Origin: Metallyticus violacea
Lineage: Eukaryota; Arthropoda; Insecta; Mantodea; Metallyticidae
Assembly (NCBI GenBank): GCA_030762175.1
Contig: CM060837.1
Span: 8,512,001 to 8,576,000 of the forward strand
Reading direction: 5' to 3'
DNA: 64,000 nucleotides
The notes beneath the pieces are model-generated. The model was given only the letters and a program-made list of their open reading frames with translations, did no database searches and was not told the origin of the DNA. Numbering within the stretch: position 1 is the stretch's first letter; each line of letters opens with the position of its first letter. The translations under genes and the position numbers were made by a program. Positions 49,210 to 60,241 of the stretch are shown here, in pieces.

Positions 49210-50205
49210 TTTAATGCTGCCAGAATCTATCGATAGGCAGGCAAACATTTGTTAACACTCAAAGGGCTCTCTGGTTATTAATGAGGAAAATCTGTCGACT
49301 ATAGGTCAGAATAACTCGTATGTCTCAAGCAATAAGACAGTGTGTTATTTTAAATTATAATATTTTCAAAAGTTTAAATATTATAACCACTTTTTATCAT
49401 GAATTCTTAACAGGCATTTCCTTTCAAGTCATCGCAAATTTTCCTATTATTACGATATATGGTACTAAAGCTAATAGTGTCATATAGTACCGTATGACTG
49501 GCAACGCCGGTGGTATTCTTAAGCGACTCATTCTGCATAAATAAAACTGTAAATACTTTGATAGCAAAGTTGTTAGTAGAGAGTTCCCTCGCTTTGTCTA
49601 GTTGCCAAGGCGCACCTTTATTCATTTGTCGAGAATCACATCACCAAGGACCGCACTTGGTCTGGTAATTCCATATAAAAGCTTCTGTAACGGAGTAGAT
49701 GCGGGGACAATCCGCGTTGACTTTATGTAAATGAAATCCAATTATATCCCCTCGACTCTGTCCCCAACCAATCCTAGTCGAGTATCTTTGTCAGTTTCCA
49801 TTCATTGAGCGATATGTTCGAGCCCCGCTCTCAAGCCCACAATGGGCCCCCTGCCCCACCTACTTGGAGTGGTCACCCTCCCTTCACCACCACGGAGGAG
49901 GAGGTGAAGGCAGTCTCCCGCTATCAATCTTGTATTGAATCCCGGTACTCTACACAAACAGGCTCCTTCTGTAAGCAGACACTTTATGAGGATCAAAAAG
50001 TGAAAGAAAAATTCTGTGAGAAGAAAACCTAAGGAGAAAAGAGAAGTGTTATTAGGACTTGCAATAAAACTTTGAAAGAAAAAAGTTAAGTTTATTGCAA
50101 ATTACACGTTTTCTTAAAACATTGATGATTCGTTTCATTACTCTACGATGTACATGCGTTTCGATTGACAGCAACAAATGGATACGATAGAAGCATGGTG
50201 CACTT
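49210..50205. other. Unassigned; GC-richer stretch 49640-50040
   Basis: A 75-codon + frame (49805-50032) and a 72-codon - frame (49407-49625) were not recognised. 49830-49940 is CpG- and C-rich compared with its surroundings. Confidence 0.4.
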
Positions 50206-50214
50206 TAGTTGTTT

Positions 50215-50920
50215 ATTAGTGGCAGAACAAGACGCACCATCGCCTGGAGCTTCAAAAGCAGTCGCGGGGCCAGAAAACATCGATAAAGTCCGTGATATTG
50301 TTTTGGCTGATAGATGAGTGAAAGCTTGGGAGTTAGCATTTCGTCTAACCGGTTAAAGCCATCTGTTTGGAAATGTTCAAGAAAAACGCAACCGATATTT
50401 TACGGTGTTACCAGAAACGAAACAACAATTTAAACAAAGAACCCCACGCGGCGAACTGACTACGAAAAAGGCGAAAAGCATTCCATCCAGAAAGGTGACG
50501 ACTTCATATTTTTTGGGACACAAAAGGAATTTTCTTGATTGACTACTTGCAGATGAAAAAAATATTACTGTAGAATGCTACCTAACAATTATGGAGACTG
50601 AAGACAGTGATCGCGAAAAATGTCTTGAAATGGCCAAAAAGGTTTTGTTTCACATGAAATGCGCCGGTGCATTTGTCGTTCGGGACAAACTGACCGAACT
50701 AAGATTTGAAGTGCTTCCGCATCCACCCTACTCACCTGACTCACCCCCTAGTACTACCGTCTGTTCCCCAAACTCAGATTTTTTCTCCCTAGACACAAAT
50801 TTAAGTAAAATTATGGATCATATAGGAGAAACGTTGCAGCAAGTGTGTTGAGCGTTGAGGGGATATGTCGCATGTTGCAAGACTGAGCCCGGGATCTACT
50901 GAATGTGAGTCTGCTTTCTA
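50215..50920 (+). mobile_element. Degenerate mariner
   Basis: In + strand frames: IDKVRDIVLADR near 50285, LPETKQQFKQRTPRGELTTK near 50410-50465, and FLGHKRNFLD near 50510. The frame 50591-50851 has EMAKKVLFHMKCAGAF (second block with H-Q-D lost) and FEVLPHPPYSPDSPP (third block). The catalytic aspartates are gone. Confidence 0.8.
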
Positions 50921-50979
50921 AAACAGATTTAGAAAGATGTGCCTCTGTTTGTCTGTTATGAGTCTACTTCTTGAATAGA

Positions 50980-52200
50980 AAAGTCAGAGTGACAGAGGAA
51001 AGACGAGAAAGAAACAAAGAAGAAGCATATTAAATGGAAAGTAATGGTAAAGTGGACAGAGTTCAGAGAAAACGTAGAGAAGATACTAAAACAGGAAAAG
51101 AATAAGATGAAGAAACTTAAGTAATGTGAGCTCAAGCCTTGAATAAAATGTGAGAAGGAAGAAGAAACAAAAGGAATAAAAGGAAAGAAAATAAATTTAA
51201 ATAGAAGAAAAGAGAGAAAACTTTATCAATAATATGTGTGAAAAATAGATAAATGAAGAGGGAAGGATAGAAAAGCAAAGAAAAGACAGAAAAAAAATTA
51301 TATTGAAATAAAAAACGTAAAGGAAACGAAAAGATCAAAAAGGATCGAGAAATGAGAAGAAAAAATGAAACAGACAAGAAGGTGAAGGAAATCTAACAGC
51401 ACATTGTTGTAATAAGAATTTTCCCAAACCTTAACAGAAATACGGCAGATAGAAAGGAACATGAGGTGAAAAAAGGAAGAAAATATGAGGAAATGTAACA
51501 AGAAGGAAAGAAAAACATGAAAACTAAAAAAAAGATGTATATATGATTAAAGGCTATGAAAGTATAAGAAGAAAAAAAGAGAGATAATAAAACAAATAAA
51601 GCGAAAACAAATGTTAAAGAAGAGGAAGAAACATTAGAGCAGTGTAGAAATCGAAAAACTTGTGCAAGAAGAAACAGAAACAAGAATGGTGAAAGAAACG
51701 TTTTTTTTTTTAATTTGATTTATTTTCGGATACTCTTTAACATCTCAGGTCATCGGCGTGCCATTCAACTCAGGGCGTGAAACGGCCGACAAATTTTGCT
51801 CAGAGGTCTCTTCTTTCAGGCTTGAGGTTCTTTTTCGTGCCGTAAAAGTACGACACGGGACCCACGGCTTTACTTCCCTTCCGAAGGAAGACATATTTAG
51901 GATTTTACGCCCGAAAAAACCCATCGATCCTGGCCGGGTTCGAACCCACGATCTTGGGTTTAGAAGACAAGTATGGTTACCACTACACCTCCAGGACCGA
52001 CTGAAAGAGACGTGAATGGAAGATGATGAAGAAAGATAATATGAAATAAAAAACGTTTTATTTAAATCTAAATTAGTAATAAGTGAAAGAAGCGGTGAGA
52101 TTGGAGAAAGAAGAATTGAACAAGTACAGGAAGACGAAGAGAAACGTTAATCCATATCTTAAACAAACAGAAGAGATAGTGGAAAGAGATAGAAATTGAC
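50980..52200. repeat. Purine-rich low-complexity region split by a SINE
   Basis: A/G-rich on the + strand at 50980-51700 and 52013-52200, with no fixed unit and a look similar to 37200-37970. SINE-A at 51701-52001 divides it. The S/F/L-rich - strand frames are composition artefacts. Confidence 0.85.
51701..52001 (-). mobile_element. SINE-A copy with 11-bp target duplication
   Basis: On the - strand: head TCGGTCCTGGAGGTGTAGTG, B box GGGTTCGAACCC and a full body. It ends in an A-rich tail, seen as T10 at 51701. TGAAAGAAACG at 51690-51700 and TGAAAGAGACG at 52002-52012 are the target repeats (one mismatch). One of the two best copies for a family consensus. Confidence 0.94.
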
Positions 52201-52204
52201 AGAC

Positions 52205-52573
52205 GTTAATAAAACATCCGGAGAGAGCAGCACTGAAACAAATTGCTGTGTTTGCGGAATGCCAACCTACAGACTCCTTATGATGTGGCCTGCCACTTCT
52301 CTTTCATCCCTTAGTAATGGAGCAGGCCTAAGCTAAACTTACAACTGATACAGGCGCTGCCTTTTCCTGGCGAAAAGGTTTGTAGGGGCGAGGGGAGGGT
52401 TGTCATTATTTAGTTTCGGCAACGTTTCTCCTCCCCTCTGTATATGTAATACTTAACCCTCAAAGAACCCCCTCCTAACCATCTCCTTTTCACACACACT
52501 AAAAGGCATAAGCGACTTAGTGTATTACATATAGAATAGTGTTGGTCACACTACTGAGAGGGTGGCGAACCCT
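52205..52573. other. hkb upstream region
   Basis: No repeat was recognised here, in contrast to its left. It directly precedes the hkb TATA box, so it is the likely site of promoter-proximal control. I cannot name individual binding sites with confidence. Confidence 0.4.
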
Positions 52574-52580
52574 TATAAAG
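52574..52580 (+). promoter_or_regulatory. hkb: TATA box of hkb
   Basis: TATAAAG lies 132 bp upstream of the hkb start codon, which predicts transcription starting near 52604. This fits a short 5' UTR of about 100 nt. The motif is exact, but the function is inferred from position. Confidence 0.6.
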
Positions 52581-52642
52581 AGTAAGAAACACAAACTCTC
52601 CACTCTATTGCTCTCGACATCTTCAAGTGGCTGCAGGTGCCA

Positions 52643-52666
52643 ATGTTCGCGTGTGCGCGTGCGTAG
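52643..52666 (+). CDS. Upstream ORF in the hkb leader, 7 codons
   Basis: ATG at 52643 opens a 7-codon frame ending in TAG at 52664-52666. It is in the same frame as hkb and 39 bases before its start codon. Its stop proves that hkb cannot begin further upstream in this exon. If the TATA-based start is right, the uORF is in the mRNA and may lower hkb translation. Inference only. Confidence 0.4.
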   Translation: MFACARA

Positions 52667-52705
52667 AAACACTTTATAATTAGTAGTGTTTGTACATTTT
52701 TGAGG

Positions 52706-53360
52706 ATGACATCTTCCAAAACTTCGTCAGCAATGGGTAAGCTATTTCGACCGTGGGCTGCTGCGAAAGAGACTTTGGCAATGGGCAATAAAAACATTGA
52801 TGAATTTACTGCACCAGATTCAACAACACCCTTGACCACATCAAGTGCTTCTGCATTTACATCAGTCACTACTGAAGCTTCTTCACTCCACCAAAGAACT
52901 GTCAAGAAAACTCAACGGTGCTCTAAAAGAAAATCTCTTGACTGCAAAAGACGCACAGACAGTTCGAAAAGTCAGTCAAAGTCAGTAGACATCTTCGGAG
53001 TTCCGCTAGAACACGTAAACCCAACATACAGCAACAGTAGTCAAAGTTACCTCGGTTTCGGCGACGAAATAGTAGCGGCCTCTTCGATGTTCGACCCCGC
53101 TGCAATGGCAGCTAGTCTGGGTTGTCTTGGCAACGCGATGTCTGGAGTGTATCCCAGTGCTGCCGGGATGTGTTGCCCCGGAGTGCAGTGTCCAGATCTG
53201 GAGGCAGCCCTGGAGGAATATGGGAGGCTACTCCTGCAGGAGACGCAGCAACAAAACTCCAGGAATAGGAAGCAGAGGCCAAAGAAATTTCGCTGTCCTC
53301 ACTGTCAAGTCGGGTTCAGCAATAACGGCCAGCTCAAAGGACACATTAGAATACACACAG
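52706..53360 (+). CDS. hkb: Huckebein exon 1 (residues 1-218 and first base of 219)
   Basis: Zinc-finger transcription repressor; in Drosophila, Huckebein is a terminal gap factor that sets the endoderm/mesoderm limits of the embryo, acting in the nucleus. The start at 52706 is the first ATG after the in-frame stop at 52664, with A at -3. Residues 14-17 are FRPW, the Groucho co-repressor docking motif known from Huckebein. Residues 18-190 are Ser/Thr/Ala-rich low complexity with a basic stretch near 70-95 and an acidic helix-like DLEAALEEYGRLLL near 165. Finger 1 is C197-x2-C200-x12-H213-x3-H217, with SNNGQLKGHIRIHTG. The exon ends CACACAG|GTAAGA, phase 1, in the finger 1-2 linker. Full length 303 aa is close to Drosophila Hkb. 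The exon is richer in GC than its flanks. An SP/KLF or EGR relative is less likely, since those lack FRPW plus this finger set. Confidence 0.92.
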
Positions 53361-54284
53361 GTAAGAACTTTCTGATTTATGGTTTCAGTTTCTCTGTTGA
53401 TTTATGTAATAGACCCATCTGATTTAGGCCTAAACGCTCTCAGCTGAAACTGTTATTATTCTCCCAGTCAAGAAATAAGAAATTGAAATTAGGTGCTGAA
53501 CACTGGTGACATATTAGATAAAATGATAAACTGAGAAATGAATTTTGGCAAGAAAGTGTTCCAAGTCTACATCTAGAATATTTCACATTGATGATGACTC
53601 AGGAAAATCTCGACAAATCTCTAGGAGAAGGTTCCTTTTGTGATTCGAATCACAACCTCTCAATTTTCCATTTTCGGAGCAGGTGTATTGTATGATGAAA
53701 TGTTTTCTTCTGCAAACTGGGTCTTTTCTCTCTAAATTTTCCATCTGACTGGCTTAAACATTAACTCTCCTGTCTGAAGATAATCAATTGGTAACACTTC
53801 TTTAACATCCCAAAATACTGCTGCTGCAGATAATACCTACGTTGTCTTCTTTGGCACCGTGTGTGATGATAGTTCCAAGTCTAAGCACATACTCAGTTCT
53901 ATTGCTGATAAAACGTTTAACATTCTGTTTTGGCATTTTTTTTTGAATGTGTTTTGGATCTGTTGTTAGCAAGTACGGCACCCATCTTGTGCAAAATCTT
54001 TCCGTATGTAAAATACACGTCCCCTTTGAAATGCCTGTGCTTACACACTTCATTATTAGTCATCTAATACCATATCATGTATTTGTTCAATTAATTTTAT
54101 TGTTGTTGCACTGAATGTCATGTTTAAATTTAACACCTCATATTTTAATTGTTGAAAATGAATGAGACTTTCCATTATAGATTTGGTATGAGTTTCCTTT
54201 GGGATTAAACCGTCTTTTACATAGAAATGTTATCAATGCAGATACTAACTGACTCCTCAAAGCTCTGACTGTTCTCTATCTGTA

Positions 54285-55270
54285 TTAACCTTCCGCATGT
54301 CCAGATCTACAATTACACTTACCCCAGTTTTCATGGTTTGAAGTTACAAGTACATACCAAATATAATTCAATACACAATTTTAATACCACAATACAGCAT
54401 TTTCATTGCTCAACAATGAAAAACATTATTACTGGAATATTGCTGTATTCAAGTTATTTTCGTCGGTAATATAATACAAAACACTTCACTTTACATAATA
54501 TAGTATATTACTTAACAATGAAAAACAATGTTACTGGCCGGTTTACTCACAACAATTATTACAAACGTGTACATTTTTAGTGTCTGAATGCTCATGAACA
54601 TTCTTTATGAGCACTCAAATTATTCACACACTTTTGCATTTCTTTTCCTATCACAAAGTTGTAGGTCCTGGTAATCTAGTGATAACCATACTAGCCGGAT
54701 AGGATTGATGAATTTTTTCGGGCGTAAAAATTCTAAGTATGGCTTCCTTCAGAAGGGAAGTAAAGCCGTGGATTCCGTGTCGTAGATTTAGAACCTCAAG
54801 CCTGAAAGAAGAGGCCTCTTTCACCGTTTCACGCCCTCAATTGAATGGAACACTGAAGAGCGTCTCTAAATAAAATAAAATAATCCTATAAAAATCTTGC
54901 AACAGTCAAAAACTTCCATTATTTTCATTACTTCACAAGATCCCGTTGACATTCTTAAGGAATAAATGGAAATCTCCAGACCAACAATTCCACTATGTAT
55001 TTGGTTTAAAACCTTCTCCAACAATGAAACTTGTAAAATAAATGTGTAACTTTTAGTTTATCAGTGGCATATTTCATGTAGCACGAACTATCCACTGGGG
55101 TACATCTGTACCCCAGTGAGTATTTCAAGTGTTATGACTAAATAGACATAATAATTACTTTCATTGTTATATCATATGGTTGGTAAGAGATAAATTAACA
55201 ATGTAAAGAAGTGACAATGCCGCATTTGAACTACAATTACAGGTACCCCGTTTGGTGTGCGGAAGGTGAG
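54285..55270. mobile_element. Probable piggyBac-like non-autonomous element
   Basis: TTAA at 54285-54288 is followed by CCTTCCGCA (54289-54297). The inverted TGCGGAAGG is at 55258-55266. Inside both ends are ACAATTAC and (T)ACCCC blocks. A 26-bp perfect palindrome with 12-bp arms, CACTGGGGTACA and its complement around TC, is at 55093-55118. There is no transposase. The right TTAA is changed to TGAG, which weakens the case. SINE-A sits inside at 54662. A local duplication of about 100 bp (ACAATGAAAAACA..TTACTGG at 54413 and 54516) lies within. Confidence 0.5.
54662..54885 (+). mobile_element. SINE-A copy with deleted tRNA middle
   Basis: Head GTAGGTCCTGGTAATCTAGT runs into CATACTAGCCGGATAGGATT, so the anticodon and B-box part is deleted. 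The body is present with a second deletion near 54790 and near the end. Clearly an old copy. Confidence 0.82.
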
Positions 55271-55859
55271 CTAATCCATCATATGCTGATAATATACGGA
55301 TATGTTTACATTCTCGACCTGATTACCTTGGCGATGCTACAAAGAAAGTTTCTCTATGTTGAATAAACTAGCGCCTTAGCTTAATGTCTTTAAGTCTCAA
55401 GTTATCCTATTTGAAGAGACAAGATAGATGTGTGATAATCATAGCATTGCTACCTATTCTCGTAAATGATACTGTAATTCTTTACAGTCCAGTCATGATG
55501 TACCTACAATTTCACACGAACAATCACGTTGAATGGAACTAGCAGGGAATCATATTTGCCAAACAATATTTTATACAATCCTAGCATTAAAACACGCTAT
55601 AAATCATGCACAACTAACCTAATTCTGACATTGGTTACCTAGCAATTAGCATTCCATGAAGTCATCACAACACAATTTCAAACAACGTACATGTAAGATA
55701 AAGCTAAAAGTGTCGCCCTAACAAGCATAACAACAGTCAAACACGAGAATCATTTTTTTATTAAACAAATGTTTCGGAACATCAACAACAATGAAAGTGA
55801 ATAAAAATCTTGTTGGCAGATTTCTCAGAGCCGGTAAATATATAATAGAACGGTTATTT

Positions 55860-56095
55860 ATTATTAATATGCTAGGAAATTTACAATTTGTTTATTTTTC
55901 CAGTGGAAGATTTGTATGTATTCGACGCTCTGGTGTGTTTATTAGAAAGTAAAATCGATATAGTAAGGTTAATGAAGTTTTCTGTTAATATAATATAGAT
56001 TACTATTGGTTCTAGATGAACGTTTTGAAATGAAAGAAATTCTAATGGGATTAATTAATTAATTGCATTTTCAATGTTTCCAAGATAAATCGAAA
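55860..56095 (+). repeat. Second copy of the 28.8-kb recombinase-associated repeat
   Basis: It aligns with 28770-29040: TTATTTTTCCAG then GAAGATTT, TTCGACGCTCTGGTGTGT at 55920-55938, ATAGATTACTA.TGGTTC, and AATTAATTAATTGC near 56055. The CWRKEK-type exon present at 28.6 kb is absent here. Confidence 0.7.
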
Positions 56096-56099
56096 TTAA

Positions 56100-56700
56100 T
56101 TTATGACGATGTTATTTACGAATTTTGTAGTTCCTTGGTGGAATTTTTGAGCATTTCATTACACCAATTAACACGAGCTTTTTTATTTATTTATTTTTTT
56201 TTTCCCCAGCTTCGGTCAAATTATGCTGAACGAATCGGGAACAAATCTTTCTCACAGCTAAATGTTCATGAAAAATCGAATATACTGCAGTGTTCGATAT
56301 GCTTAAGGATTCCTCTATCTCACTGTAAGTCACATGCCGATCTTTTTCAATCATGTTGCGCACAACATCGAAGTTTTTGGAATGACAATCGATTTTGGTC
56401 GACCTTCACGAAATTCATCACTGACGGACGCACGACCACGACGAAATCTTGCAGTTCAATTGTAAACAGTCTTTTCTGAGGGTGTTTCGTTACCAAAAGT
56501 TGAACGAAGTGATTCTATTGCTTTGCTGTTGAGTTAGACCTTTACTAAAATCGTAAATAATCGCACAACGAAATCCTTCGCGTGAAATTTCCATTTTTTC
56601 GCAAAATTACTTTGTTTAAACGTTCACTAAACAAACTACTCGATCAATTTCTAAGCTGCAACTGTTTTCATAATAACAAATGTCAATTGTTCCGAAAATA
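56100..56700 (-). mobile_element. Mariner N-terminal half
   Basis: On the - strand it begins MEISREGFRCAIIYDFSKGL near 56590. A helix-turn-helix region with EIEESLSISNTAVYSIFHEH is near 56270-56330, then VRKICSRFVQHNLTEA near 56220-56260 and RVNWCNEML near 56150. It stops before the first catalytic aspartate. It is the N-terminal counterpart of the remnant at 43080-43900. A T-rich 25-bp insertion breaks it at 56180-56205. Confidence 0.75.
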
Positions 56701-56904
56701 ATAATAATGATGTATTTCAATAGCGCCACCGTTTGTAAAAACTTAAAATTTAGGCATATGAGTAACATTATTTTCTAGTGGAAAAAATTAATTAAATGCT
56801 TAATACAATTTGTAGCTGGTTCAAAGCTAAAAATATTCAGTAAATCTAGATAAAACAAGCATCGCAAATGCATTACACATAACTTACCTGATCTCATATT
56901 AAAA

Positions 56905-57380
56905 GTAAGTGCTAATAATCTCGTTCTAGACAAACATGACACCAAATTTCAAGGTCTTCAAGTTGACAAATACTTTAATTGGAAAAAATACATAGAGTAT
57001 ATTATGCTAAAACTAAAATCAGCAACATATGCGCTTCACTCATAGTACTACATTAGTTCTGAAGCTACCCTCAAAACAGCATATTGCGCATATTTCTTGT
57101 TGCTTGTGAAATATGGTTAAATATTCTTAGGAAACTCAGTTCAAAGCAACCGTGTTTACAAAGGAAGGCAACGCGAATAGTATGTGGAACGAATAATAGA
57201 AAATATTGTATGAATCTATTTCCAAAACTAAATATTTTAGCACTTTATATTAAAAATCAGGATTATTTCATTACAAATATATATATAAAATACTTATTAA
57301 TTGTATTTGGCTTACACCCGGTGGCAGCGAAAAATAATGAAAATACAACTATTATTAATTTACAGAAAAAACTTTAAAAA
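56905..57380 (+). mobile_element. Non-LTR retrotransposon RT C-terminal remnant
   Basis: The + strand reads TKFQGLQVDKYFNWKKYIEY, then MLKLKSATYALHS, TLKTAYCAYF and, in a second frame, LQRKATRIVCGTNNRKYCMN and LFPKLNILALYI. This run, from the thumb side of the reverse transcriptase to its end, is typical of Jockey/CR1-type elements. The frame 57084-57377 continues past it. The only clear retrotransposon coding sequence in the window. Confidence 0.8.
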
Positions 57381-57394
57381 GAAATCAGTAAATA

Positions 57395-57842
57395 CAGGCT
57401 AAACTAAAGTTAAATAAATCAAACTAATTAAATACATGTCGAATTAATTTTACACATAATTACAAGCCAATTAACTTAATTAAATGCTTTAAATCTAACT
57501 AAAAACATGTCAATCTAGTTAGATACACGTCAACCTAGTTAAATAGATCAAATTAATTAGATGTATGCCAACTTAATTTTTCACACATGAACTTAATAAA
57601 ATATATTTGATCTAATTAAAACACGTTATTCTAGTCAGAAACATATAAACTTAGTTAAATACGCCCAACTAATTAAATATATGTCAATTTTTTCAAAAAT
57701 ATTAACTAAATTAAATAAGTTTCATCTAATTAAAAACATGTCAATCTAGTTAAATACACATAAATCTAGTTGAAGAGGTCAAACTTATTAATTACATGTT
57801 AACTTAATTTTACTCATATTACCTTAATTAGATACATTTCAC
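57395..57842. repeat. Four-copy minisatellite, about 115-bp unit
   Basis: Units start at about 57395 (partial), 57502, 57618 and 57732, each 107-116 bp. Shared landmarks are AAAACATGTCAATCTAGTTA, CTAGTTAAATA(C/G), AACTTAATTTT and a final ATCTAATT. Within units there is a fainter period of about 20 bp (AATTAAATACATGTCAA). Considerable divergence shows it is old. Confidence 0.72.
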
Positions 57843-57865
57843 TTAGAAAACCAGCTACACTGACA

Positions 57866-58120
57866 TAACTTCGGGGAGAAATTGAAACGGCATGTGTTGT
57901 AATCGCTGAAAACACTTTCGCAAACGTTGCTCAATCAGTAGTTCAACGTACTCAGAAGTGTATCGATGTCGATGGTGGGCATTTTTTGAGCAAATGTTGT
58001 AACTGTAAAAGTTTAAGATGATTAATGCTCATCATTTTCTGTTTGTGTGAATTCAGTTTTGTTATGTTAACACAGTTTTTTCCTTCGCTTGAAGTGTGTA
58101 TACATTTTTGGCACCCTCTG
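57866..58120 (+). mobile_element. IS630-like element 3' fragment
   Basis: GGGAGAAATTGAAACGGCAT, then AACACTTTCGCAAACGTTGC and GATGGTGGGCATTTTTTGAG, is the C-terminal part of the IS630-like transposase at 61007-61589 (its complement). It ends with the terminal repeat GTATACATTTTTGGCACCCT at 58098-58117. It lacks the 5' part. Confidence 0.82.
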
Positions 58121-58614
58121 TATTTCTAGTTCACCCAATTTATCTACTAATAATTCATGTGATATTAAATCAAAAGTTTTAGAAAACTACCACATCAATC
58201 CTACCTCCTATTCAGCCATATCCTAAACTAATAAAAGAATTTGGTTATGGCAAGAAAGTCCTTCCCTGATACGCTGTTGACAGTCTTTGTAATGAAGGAA
58301 TATATTGCCCTGTTGTATTGCTTGTTTTATCTATGAATATATTGATCTATCTACATAATATAAACACTAGACAAAAGAGTAATCTGCATGATCCATAGCA
58401 AATTTATTTTGTTATCAAAAAGGAGTTTATTATCAATGCAGAATATATAGTACTCTCCCACTTACTGTGAAATAATTATCATCCTATAATAGAAAAACGC
58501 TCAAGTTTGTTCTTAAACAATACTCGTACAATAAGACCTATTATTCAGTTGACAAAAGGATAAAATACCTTATTTACACAAATATAAGGTACACTTTTTT
58601 TTGACCAAGTGTAA

Positions 58615-59300
58615 TATTTAAAATTGTGGTGCTCATTAGATTCCATGCCGTATTAGATTCGAGTGCAAATCCGTTCCGCAGTTCGCCGGTAACTTCATTC
58701 GAATTTATCATTTATTACGTCACAATGCATAGATGTCGTTACATTTATTGTTGGCCCATTATTGCATACAGCGTTTGAATACTAAGCAAGCACGAAATGG
58801 AGGACAAACAGAGAAGAGCCTATCTCATGATGCTACTTTCAAGCGTCAAGTAATTTTAGTGCTGGAAAAAAAAAATAATAATAAATAACAGGAAGGAAGG
58901 GAGTTCAACGTGGCTGGTAGCAACGTTCCCTTGTGATGGCAACAGAAATTTACATTATTTACAACTAAAGCTAGGAGGAAGAAATTCACCCCCTCCTCGC
59001 AAAGGAAAACATCCTGACATTGAAGAAAAAGTTTTGGAATTGGTACACGAAAGGAGGAAGAACAGACAACCTGTACTAGAGACACCATAAGAAATGACTT
59101 TTTCTTCTTTGACCTACGCCAACTGTCCTACGTGCTCCAAGATGTAACAATAGTTTGCTTATAAATTCTATCTTATCTACAATACGCCGTACTATAATAA
59201 GTCAAAATCTTTTTCATGATTTTAAGTTTCAAATTTGGGGTGCGCATTACATTCAATAGCGCATTGCATTTAAAATATGGCAAAATATCATCGTGTAGCA
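58615..59300 (+). mobile_element. pogo/Tigger-like element remnant
   Basis: The + strand frames give TFKRQVILVLEKK-like residues near 58830 and then, after a shift, FTPPRKGKHPDIEEKVLELV and HERRKNRQPV at 58985-59075. This is the CENP-B-like second DNA-binding region of pogo-type transposases. GTGCGCATTA(C/G)ATTC-like blocks near 58630-58670 and 59240-59270 may be its ends. The DDE catalytic region is missing. Confidence 0.65.
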
Positions 59301-60241
59301 TATGACAATGTGTAAAATGTACTGCTCTTATTTCTTTTTTCTTCTTCTGTTGCAGCTGTTATGTGTATGAGATTTAGCTTGGGTATTTATATACTTAAAT
59401 AATCTTTCATTCATTCCCATACCGATATAATTAATGTAACTTTGTACATTTTGAATTATGTGACATAGACTAGCATATAAATGTCACAGTTTAAATATAT
59501 ATCTTTCATTCATTGTATTAACACTGGTAGAGTGTAAGAGAAGGCCTCATGACCTTAACTCTGCCAGTTAAAATAAAACATTGCACTCTATTCTAAAGTT
59601 TACTAATTTTATGGATCTCAAAAAAGTCTGTTAAAACATTGCAATGCAAAATTGAACCAATTTTGCAGATATAGAAAAAATCTCTTACTTGTATCTTAGC
59701 CGGAAGTTTGTTTCAAATTAACACACAAAAAATTAAACAAATATTTTAAAACTCTGTAGATGTAAACCCTTAAATTATTGATTATATTTAATAAAATGTT
59801 ACTAAATATATTCCCAATTTTCTTTGGGTCATATTTTTTACCTTGCATCATTAATGTAATTGGGTTTTTCATATGTACGTTTTAAGAATTTTAAATTATT
59901 GCTACATCTTACTGCATTCATTCTTTTCTTCTTCCAATATAATGTTAAGATTCTTCTATCGATTAGCAAAAATGTGTAGATGTTAATAATAATTACCTTT
60001 TATGAGCACGTTTAGTTTTGTATTGAACTTTGCTAAAAATACACTTATTACCAGCATACTGATGCATGGGATAATACGAACCGTTTGATGCTGGAATATT
60101 GACAGAATGCTGACATTTTGTAAAGAACGAAGATGGAAACTTGATTAAACTGATGGAGGAAAACGGATGTAGGAAGTAAATTTAATGTTATTATACAATA
60201 TTGTTTTTGTGCTAGACATGCATCTTATATTTCTGTTGCAG

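Larger units (their letters stand above)
53361..60241 (+). other. hkb: hkb intron 1, 6881 bp
   Basis: Donor GTAAGAAC at 53361 and acceptor TTTCTGTTGCAG ending at 60241. Joining the exons gives an unbroken HTG-ERPFRC finger linker. The first 900 bp (53370-54280) and 55275-55850 show nothing recognised. The middle is packed with mobile elements listed separately. 59300-60200 is AT-rich with no recognised repeat. Confidence 0.92.

Noticed and set aside
52573..52905. 110-codon - strand frame opposite hkb exon 1
   Set aside because: Shadow of hkb. The + strand frame has known motifs and correct splice sites.
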